DNA from: Symbiodinium microadriaticum
Taxonomy: Eukaryota > Sar > Dinophyceae > Suessiales > Symbiodiniaceae
DNA length: 64,000 bases
Direction of reading: 5' to 3'
Assembly: GCA_001939145.1 (NCBI GenBank)
Contig: LSRX01000048.1
Coordinates: 621,127 to 685,126, forward strand
Positions within the stretch are counted from its first letter, which is position 1. Each line of letters begins with the position of its first letter. A model generated the notes under the pieces. The model was not told where the DNA came from and made no database searches. It was given only the letters and a program-made list of their open reading frames with translations. The translations under genes and the position numbers were made by a program. Below are positions 56,925-64,000 of this stretch, one piece after another.

Positions 56925-57413
56925 CCTTTCGGTGGCATCCAACAGACCTTGGGAGTGACGAGCCTTTTGCTTCTCGCGCTGAAGGTGATGTGCTATGCCT
57001 TCACGTACGACCTCATCACTTTCCCGTGGAGGCACGAGGACCACGACGACCTCGAGGATGAGGAGGCCAGGTGCGCACATGTCTGCCGAGGCTGGTGACC
57101 GGACACATGGCCGAGATTTGGGTGGCAGTGCCTGTGATCATCGCCGGGGCTCTGCTGGCAATGATGCCGCTTGCCTGGGCCGGGGAGGGAACGAACTACG
57201 TGCCACGTGTTGCGGCGAATTGCATCCCTAAGGTACGTGCTGGTGATGATGGGTGCCGGGCTATTCTCCTGCAAGAGTTGGCGTTTCATGCTAACCTTCT
57301 TTCTTAGGCTACTACTCCTTGGTGAAGTTCCGGTACCCGGACATCGCGCAGAGTGCTCCTGCGGGAGGTGACAAAGAGAAGATTTTCAAGGCTTTCAAGG
57401 CCTGCGAGCCGTG
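56925..57413 (+). CDS. Putative membrane protein, exons with canonical donors
   Basis: Exon-like frames: about 56950-57070 (LLLLALKVMCYAFTYDLITF, then PWRHEDHDDLEDEEA), about 57095-57231 (TGHMAEIWVAVPVIIAG, ALLAMMPLAWAGEG, ending CIPK at AAG|GTACGT) and, after TTCTTAG|G, 57309-57413 (YYSLVKFRYPDIAQSAP, KEKIFKAFKACEP). Two hydrophobic segments of about 20 residues suggest a membrane protein with an acidic loop. The join between the first two frames needs only about 20 bases removed, too short for a normal intron, so a frameshift is possible there. I recognise no family, and the 5' and 3' ends are not found. Confidence 0.4.
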
Positions 57414-58011
57414 TGCATGTGGCGTTGCACATTTCTCGTAGCACCCTCAATTCCCCCAATAGAGACCTACTCTCCGTCGCCTCATTGTCTCAAGTACAGC
57501 ATCTTCGAAATAAGTGATACCAAAATAGACTTCCAGTTCCATTGTTTAGGATTCCAATTGGGGGCCAAATCATTGCTGGCACTGACCATGGACCATGCTT
57601 TCGCCATCTTGGCGGCAGATGGGAGCGGGGCTTTGGCGGGATTGAAAGCAGATGGCAGCGTAATTGCTTGGGCGAGCGAAAGCGGACCAGTGCCGTGTCG
57701 GCGCAGCTCAATAAGGGGTCTGACGAGAATCGTCGCCGCTTCTAATACTTTCGCAGTTTTGAAGGACGATGGAAGTGCCAGTTTTGCGGGGACATGGATC
57801 CTTTGGTGGGAACTATGGATCCGCTTCAGGCCAGCTGACCTCTGACATTGTCGTCAGGCCACTGAGCGCAGCTTGAAGCTGGGCTTCAGTTGCCGGGTCT
57901 CGAAACATGTCGAGACCGGCACGCCTCCACAAAGGCGTCTTTGCAGCGCTGGGTACGCCGAAACTAAAGGAACTGTTTCTCACTTGAGGCGATATTATAT
58001 TCTGTCCTCCT

Positions 58012-58085
58012 CCGTCCCATCCTTGCGGATCAGCTCCCGTCCTCTGTCGTCAGGGTGTGGGAGTCCATCCGCAAGGATGGGACGG
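58012..58085. repeat. Perfect 19-bp inverted repeat with 36-bp spacer
   Basis: Arms 58012-58030 and 58067-58085 are exact reverse complements. The spacer starts with a CTCCC and ends with a GGGAG that can extend the stem. Confidence 0.97.
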
Positions 58086-58275
58086 TCAGAGAAAAGCTGA
58101 GGCCCAAGGAGGATAGAAAGGAGGACGGGCAATGCGTTGCAAGTGAAAGGGGCCTTGGCTAACGTGGATGTTCTGAAGAAGGACGACCATGGTGGCTTCC
58201 AGCTCGTTGGCAATGCTATTCCAATCGACCCAGTGCCGCAAAACGTTGCATACCTGAAGGAAGCCATCCAGAAGA
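58071..58275 (+). repeat. Copy 2 of the dispersed repeat with foldback head
   Basis: The same ordered blocks as at 27727-27935, in the same orientation. Here the extra inverted piece lies upstream of the core; at 27.7 kb it lies downstream. Confidence 0.85.
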
Positions 58276-58969
58276 AGATGGGCGTGACTGGTCAACTCGC
58301 TCGAGGCCGCTGGCAAAGCTTGGGCAATGGATGGGTCCGCAGACAGGTAGCGGATGGCACGTAGCAGCCACGTGTTTGCGGGACTGGTGGCATTGCCTTC
58401 ACATGGGGTGAGGGATCTTACGGTGGTTCGCATTCTGAGCCAGTGACATCGGAGTTGCCAAGCGGTGCCGTGTCAATCATCGATGGCCATGTTCAAGACG
58501 GGCGTGTGTTGGCCGCCATGAAGTCGGATGGAAACGCTTTGGTGTGGGGCGGTCAAACAGGCTCGCACGTCTTAAGAATTCACCAACGTGAAGTACGGCG
58601 GAGGCGGTCGGTTTCTCCAGCTATGGCAGGGGCGAGAGCTCTGTTTCCTCCCAGCTAACTGATATTGGTGCCATCTACAGCACTGGTCATGCATTCGCTG
58701 CTGTGAAGACCGATGGAAGCCTAGTAACTTGGGCCGACTCCGGAAAAGGCGGAAATTCTGATGCGGTGGCACCCGACTTGGTATGCTGACACAAGAACAG
58801 CTTTCGCAGCGTTGAAGACTGCGCATGCTGGGGAGACCAGTGGTGCAGAGGTTTCTTCCAGCGTGAGGCTAGTACACGGCATCGAGTATGAGAACGACGG
58901 AGCTGATATTTTGCAGCCGGGCCTGATTCCAAATATTTCAGACAACGAACTTCTGCTCGGAAGTCAGGT

Positions 58970-60270
58970 GCTTTTTTTGCCCGAAGGGTGTGGTGATGGA
59001 AGTCATGACAAGACCGCATCCGCTTTCTCGCCGAAGTGAAGGAGCAACAACACATTCAGAATCTTGAGCCCTTGCAGCATTGCATGCTATTGTCAGCAGG
59101 CTGGGTGGCGAAGCACATCTTAGCGGCGCCTCCTCGAAGACTTACACTGCCTGGAATTGGCTCTGGCACGCATGTGCCAGTCGGCTGCAGTTGTCCCGTA
59201 TGTTCTCGCCTGACCTAGTCCAGAGAGCGAGTGCCAAAAAGCCGCCTCTCTCCCGGCTTGCTAGCGGTTCTGGGAGGATCACTAGGGTCATGGCCCATGG
59301 CTGTTGCCGGCAGGACCAGATGCCGCATCAGGCTGAGGCCTCAGAGTAGCAGCTCCCAAAGAGCTCCCCGAAAGTGTGATTGGGGATCCGACAGAAGCAG
59401 TGATCTTGGCACAAGGACTTGCAAGACCCGGGGAATGGGATCTGCTGTACTTCCTCCACGGAATGCCACGGGTTGCTTCCAAGGTGGCTGCCAGGATTTT
59501 CGGCGCCGCCAGAGATGTCGGCCTCGCCAAGCTTGGAGGGTCACCGACGGGCGAGTGGGCGGCCTTACCGACGATATCGCTTGTGCGGAATTCTCGGAGG
59601 ATCCTAGGAGCGCTGTGAATCTGAAGGCTGGAGATGGATTCGGCTCCCTTCACGAAGGTGGAGGAGGCCTGTTGTCCTTCTCTTCGGACTCGGGACCTCG
59701 TGGCATGGGCCGTCGTGTGGGAACCTGATCAAGCGAACAACCGGTTCTTGTTGGGGTCCCGGCCGTGCTGGCCGTGGCTAGCGATACGGGAGCCAACGTT
59801 GACATACTTATTTTGGGGATTTGGAGCTTAGGGGTTTCCTCATCAGGTTCTTGCAGCTTGCGAGGTGCAGGACGGTGAGAAGTGCATCTTGAACAATGAG
59901 GGCCTGATGCTGGCTTTAGCAGGGAAGGCTTGGGCACGAGAAGATATTGAAACTGTGGTAGCGTGGAGTCCTTCGCCCAGGTCTTGGGATGTTTGAGTAT
60001 GCCAATGGTCCAGCTTTGCGTTGTCATCGCTTCGCAGGCAGGCGAGTGCCAGTAACTCCTTCGGGCTTTGCCAACAGTACGGGTTGTGAGAAACAATAGG
60101 GACAATCATCATAACATTATGACAAGAGTAGCATTAGCGAGAAGAGGGCTGCCAGGGACAGAGTCAGCCAATCATGACAGCATTAAACTTGTCCTCCCCC
60201 TCCTCCTACTATTTGCCGCTGCTGCTGCCACTGCCACTGCCACTGCTGTTGCTGCTGCCACACCACCGGC
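58970..60270. other. No recognisable gene
   Basis: Contains the dispersed motif at 59203 and an exon-like frame at 59376-59618 (GARPGEWDLLYFLHG-like composition) without domain support. Confidence 0.4.
59203..59240 (+). repeat. Copy of the dispersed motif
   Basis: CTCGCCTGACCTAGTCCAGA then GAGCGAGTGCCAAAAAG. It matches the copy at 14957, including the terminal CCAAAAA. Confidence 0.5.
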
Positions 60271-60345
60271 TCCGCCGCCCCCACCACCGCCACCGCCACC
60301 GACACCCTAAACCCTAAACCCTAAACTCTAACCTAAACCCTTTAG
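60270..60345. repeat. CCACCG repeat joined to telomere-like CCCTAAA units
   Basis: A (CCG/CCA)n tract passes into ACCCTAAACCCTAAACCC and then degenerate CTAAA units up to about 60340. This is the longest telomere-like run in the window, in C-rich orientation. Confidence 0.85.
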
Positions 60346-60445
60346 GTCATACGCACCTTCTACAGAGGTGACTGGTCTTCAGAGTGATGGTCGAGCTGCC
60401 ATGCGCCTGGGCACCGGACGGTTTAGCTTTGATTATTTGCGCCTT

Positions 60446-60446
60446 N
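60446..60446. other. Single undetermined base (N)
   Basis: The only ambiguous base, at the start of an ACGACA repeat and 100 bp from the telomere-like run. It may mark a local assembly uncertainty. Confidence 1.
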
Positions 60447-60804
60447 CAACGACAACGACAACGACAACGACGACCCCTCCTGCTACTGCTACTGATCTTC
60501 TGCCTGCTGCAGCGACGACGACAGTGCGACCATTGCTGCTGCTGCTTCTTCACTGAGTTCTGCTAGGATGTCTCTAACACTACGTGCAAAGCCTAGATTT
60601 TGCGTAACACTTGCTGCTGGCATTCGAGTCTCAACTGCCTCTGATAGTGGCAGCTGCGATTACATTACCTGTTATGTGGTGTATTCTGGTTCATTTTCAT
60701 TCGTGCCACTGTGCTACCTGGCTTAGGATTGCGCTCAGCATAGTTATCGTTCAGCTAGCTGGCCTGTTGCCGCGCCTCCTTCACTGACCACCTGTCAGTG
60801 GTCG

Positions 60805-61112
60805 TCGTTGTCATCCGTGTGGTGGTGGCGGTGCTGCTGCTGGTGGTCGTCGCAGATACAGCAGCAGATGCAGCAGCAGATGCCGCATGATATGCAGCAT
60901 CACATGCAGCTTTATATGCATAAAATGCAGCATATGCAGCATAAGCAGCAGCAGCAGCAGCAGCAGCCGTCGTCGTCGTGGTGGTGGTGGTGAGTGGTGA
61001 GTGGTGGTGGTGGTGGCGGTCGTCGTCGTAGTCGTAGTCGTCGTCGTAGTCGTCGTAGTAGTAGTCGTCGTCGTCGTCGTAGTAGTAGTAGTGCTAGTAC
61101 TCGTCGCAGGAA
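60805..61112. repeat. Triplet repeats (GGT, GCA, GTC, GTA)
   Basis: Successive CAG, GTC, GTG and GTA runs. Thr-, Ser-, Arg- and Leu-rich frames over them are artefacts. Confidence 0.95.
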
Positions 61113-63480
61113 TGTGGCAGTCGAAACAGTCCAAAACAAAGTAGGAAGTGTAAGTAGAGAGATCCCACAGGGGACAAACGACATGCTGCACTGGAGGACC
61201 CTGCCAGGACCACATCCCGAGACCCATCCAGGAAGGGCGACCAACTGCCCAAAGTGTGCAAGACGCTGTGGCGAGAGCGCGATTCGACACAGATTCGCGG
61301 AGGAAGCGCATGGGACCCTGGGTTGAGAAAAGCGTGGGAGGCTTGGAGGGCCTGATTCCGCGTCACGCGTGCCAGGATGTGGAGATCGCGAGCACCCTTC
61401 CACATGTGGCAGCCAAGTATAATCTTCAATCGGAAAGCACGAGCTATCCATCCTATTACCACACATTGCCACACTTTGTGTAATGCAGGGTAACGCAGCG
61501 GCTGAATTGCTGGTAAGAGCAAGGCTCTGTGACATGTTCGGTGTGAGGTTTACCTGGGTCATGGTGCCTGGGAAGCTGCCAACACCAGCTTCCAGGCCAT
61601 GGTTCTTCTGAGTTTCGGGCTGAGGCCAAGGCTCCGCGTGCTTCCGCGTTTGTGCCAGGAGCGGACCTGGGATCACTATTTCGATCACTCACATCCGTTG
61701 CGCTGGTTCGGAACGGCGCTGCGACTACAACCCTTCAAGCTGCTTTGGATGTACATTTAGATTAGTAGTGCTCGTAGTTCTGTTCAGCGGGTATGGGATT
61801 AGCCTGCGAAGCCCGCTTGGAAGCGAGTTGCCATGGGGCAGTTTTCAAGAACCCCACAATATGACCACTCAAGTTCTGTCCTGTCATGTCATGATCGGCT
61901 CACAACTGCTCTGGCACATGCCGCTTCCACAAGTGTTTGCCATGAGCTCCCGCCTCAGCGCCTCAGCCAAGCTGACTGAGCTGAGACCCCGAGCGTTGCA
62001 ATGGACGTCTTTTCATTAGACCTCGTCCCCCGTCCTAGATTTGTAGATGAGAAGCTCTGTTGCGGCGGCAGTCTGCGAGAGACCTCGGATGACCTCGGGA
62101 CAAAAGCCCGTTGATGTCATGCAGCCTTTGATGTGTTCCGAAAGGTTGTGCTCAACGAAAACTTGTTGGTCAGGTTAGAAGGAGGTGAGCGTCTTCCTCC
62201 TGAGCCCGTGGGGCGCCGGCACATCCCCAACCAAAGAAAAGGCGTTGAAAACGGCACACCTCATGGAAGCGAATCCATGCGAATCCGTTCAAGCCGAATG
62301 ACTTTATGCGTGCTGACTTTGACTTAACTCATGCTGGATAGTTAATCTTTCTTCCTCTGATGAGCGAGCTCGAGGAGGGACGCTTTGTCTTTGTCGCTTG
62401 TTGTCACTTCTGTCTGTTGCCTGGGCGTGCCTTTCACTTTTTGCGCCCAGCACACAGCTGTGCTATCGTTGCCTCTGGCATGCTGGCAGCTCAGTAAGTG
62501 GACCAATGGCAGCGCTAGCTGACGCCGAAGCTGACCTGCCACAGGCAAGATGTCAGAAAGCGCATGCGACGACGGGTTGGAAGTTGGTTGCGCATGCGGC
62601 ACGGGCACGGGATACATGAAGAATTGAACTATCGATCCGAGGGCCTTGGCGTCAGACGTCTGTATCGTGGTGGTGCACCATCTTGTTTGAGTTGCAGGTC
62701 ATGGAGAAGGCCCAGCCCGCGGAAGGACAGCGCATGTTACTCGCATCTGGGCTCGAAGCGGAGGGACGCTGCAGTTCGCAGCCCAACATGCTGTCCAAAG
62801 CCTTGTGTTGCACTGGACTGCAGACGGCTCAATGTCAGATCAGGTGCATCCGTCTTGGGGTAACCGTTGCACAGCAGCATACAGCAGCCCAAACGACTCC
62901 AACATCACAACGCCTCAGCAAATGGGTCTCGCCTACCACTAGTTGGAGATGAGAACGTAAGACACGTGCTCGGAGCAGAAAGGATCCGTTTCACCCTCAG
63001 TCTGCGAGATGATGCAGCTGTGATCTGCAAGGGCAGAAAATGGTGGGCTCCAAGAGTGACATCCTGTCAATGCGCCCCTAGCCAAGAAATCGGCATGTCC
63101 AGTGACTTCCTTCAACTCCGATGCCAGCCGGTGCGGAGTCTTTTCCCTCCGTGTGCTTCGCTCTTTAAAAAACCTCCAGCTTCGAGGCTCGGGCTCCTAT
63201 GCCATGCTGCCCACCGGGGACCAAGACTCGCCAACACACAAGGCAGCAAGCATGGCGGAGTCAAGAATACGGGCTGGGAGCGTGCTGGACTCGCAGCGCC
63301 AGGACAGAAGACGACATTCATGTCAGCGCCCTCACATGTGGAACACCGGAAGCTACCACCAATCTGACTGACCCACTGCAAATCCCGAATGGGAGCTAGT
63401 ATTTCTACGTGGCACCGCAGTCTGGAACAAGTACAGTCTCGCAATAAGTGATTGTACATGATTTCAGTATTGCCAGCCTG
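61113..63480. other. No recognisable gene
   Basis: Short frames on both strands, none with a domain or consistent splice borders. Confidence 0.4.
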
Positions 63481-63484
63481 TCAG

Positions 63485-63616
63485 ATCGCGGAGCCTCTCC
63501 AGGACCGTCCTTTCCGCCTGACCTCAATCGCTAGTGGCTTGGAAGAGGACGAGAAGCCATGGGGCTGGGACATGCTCAACGAGGACGAGTTCGTGCTAGA
63601 ACCAGCTCCTGGTTAG
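63485..63616 (+). CDS. Putative acidic terminal exon
   Basis: After a CAG acceptor the frame reads IAEPLQDRPFRLTSIASGLE, then EDEKPWGWDMLNEDEFVLEP, and ends at a TAG (63614-63616), or at a GT donor two bases earlier. The Trp/Asp/Glu-rich composition is protein-like. No family is recognised; upstream exons are not found. Confidence 0.4.
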   Translation: MAEPLQDRPFRLTSIASGLEEDEKPWGWDMLNEDEFVLEPAPG

Positions 63617-63624
63617 TTGGCAGT

Positions 63625-63870
63625 CGGTCGGTAGTCCGTAGTCGTAGTCGTGTAGTAGGTGGTGGTGGTGGTGGTGGTGGTGGACAGTGGTGGTAAGTAG
63701 TACTAGGTAGTAGTGGTGCTGGTATGGAGTAGTGGAAGTAGCAGCAGTGGTAGTAGTAGAGACAGGAGTGGGAGTAGTGAGTTGGGATGGGAGCAGGAGC
63801 AGGAGTAGGAGTAGCAGGAGTGGTGGCGGTGGTGGTGGTGGTGGCGGTGGTGGTAGTAGTAGTAGTAGTC

Positions 63871-63916
<46 letters not shown>

Positions 63917-64000
63917 GAGTAGGAGTAGGAGTAGGAGTAGGAGTAGGAGTAGGAGTAGGAGTAGGAGTAGGAGTAGGAGTAGGAGTAGTAGTAGGAGTAG
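63625..64000. repeat. GTG/GTA triplet repeats ending in (GGAGTA)n
   Basis: GTG and GTA runs are followed from about 63910 by a regular GGAGTA hexamer that reaches the window end. Confidence 0.95.

Larger units (their letters stand above)
57571..58965 (+). pseudogene. Second RCC1-like repeat locus, decayed and interrupted
   Basis: RCC1-like units are readable but in shifting frames: HAFAILAADGSGALAGLKAD (57595), TFAVLKDDGSASF then, one frame over, GHGSFGGNYGSASGQLTSDI (57795-57855); AFTWGEGSYGGSHSEPVTSE and VLAAMKSDGNALVWGG (58390-58560); HAFAAVKTDGSLVTWADSG and GGNSDAVAPDLV (58690-58785); TAFAALKT (58798). Between the second and third groups a repeat with a foldback head is inserted (58012-58275). 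The units are far more diverged than those at 37.8-38.6 kb. At least two frame changes without splice sites point to a pseudogene; some parts could be exons. No ubiquitin-like domain is seen. Confidence 0.7.

Overview
The window looks like nuclear DNA of a dinoflagellate, most probably of the Symbiodiniaceae type. The evidence is: a plastid presequence with a signal-peptide-like segment followed by an F-V-A-P motif; a plastid protein encoded as a tandem polyprotein; introns that mostly start with GC or GA and end in AG followed by G; TTTAGGG-type telomere-like stretches; abundant simple repeats and long poly-G runs; and the fact that every gene I can recognise lies on the + strand. The organism call is an inference from these traits, not from a database match.

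Layout. 0-8 kb holds few recognisable genes: a glycoside hydrolase family 3 C-terminal fragment (3.4-3.6 kb) and one unassigned exon (5.9-6.1 kb). 8.4-12.2 kb holds a KH-domain gene split over at least three exons, plus small Q/M-rich and zinc-ribbon exons. 14.5-18 kb is a large simple-repeat field. An intronless SET-domain protein lies at 18.8-20.3 kb. 24.9-26.5 kb holds exons of an unassigned charged protein. A frameshifted P-loop NTPase-like gene follows at 26.9-27.7 kb, with a foldback repeat directly after it. 29.2-30.6 kb encodes an IRG-type (immunity-related GTPase-like) protein in about ten very small exons. 31.9-33.5 kb holds an unassigned multi-exon gene. 35.5-36.5 kb is an intronless 2-oxoglutarate/Fe(II) dioxygenase-like gene. 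37.5-38.6 kb is a ubiquitin-like plus RCC1-like repeat gene, cut short by an insertion with telomere-like sequence.

42.6-47.4 kb is the best-supported gene: one reading unit encoding two complete FtsH AAA+ zinc metalloproteases. The first resembles thylakoid type A and the second type B. Its 5' end carries a 203-bp tandem duplication that breaks the frame, and removing exactly one unit as a GC-AG intron restores it.

51.1-52.3 kb is a decayed secreted VWD-like protein. 56.9-57.4 kb holds exons of a membrane protein. 57.6-59.0 kb is a decayed second RCC1-like locus, interrupted by a second copy of the foldback repeat. The last 4 kb are mostly triplet and hexamer repeats, with one acidic exon at 63.5 kb.

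The genes do not form a pathway, and neighbours look functionally unrelated. Exon limits are read by eye from reading-frame continuity and AG|G borders, so most multi-exon models are approximate.
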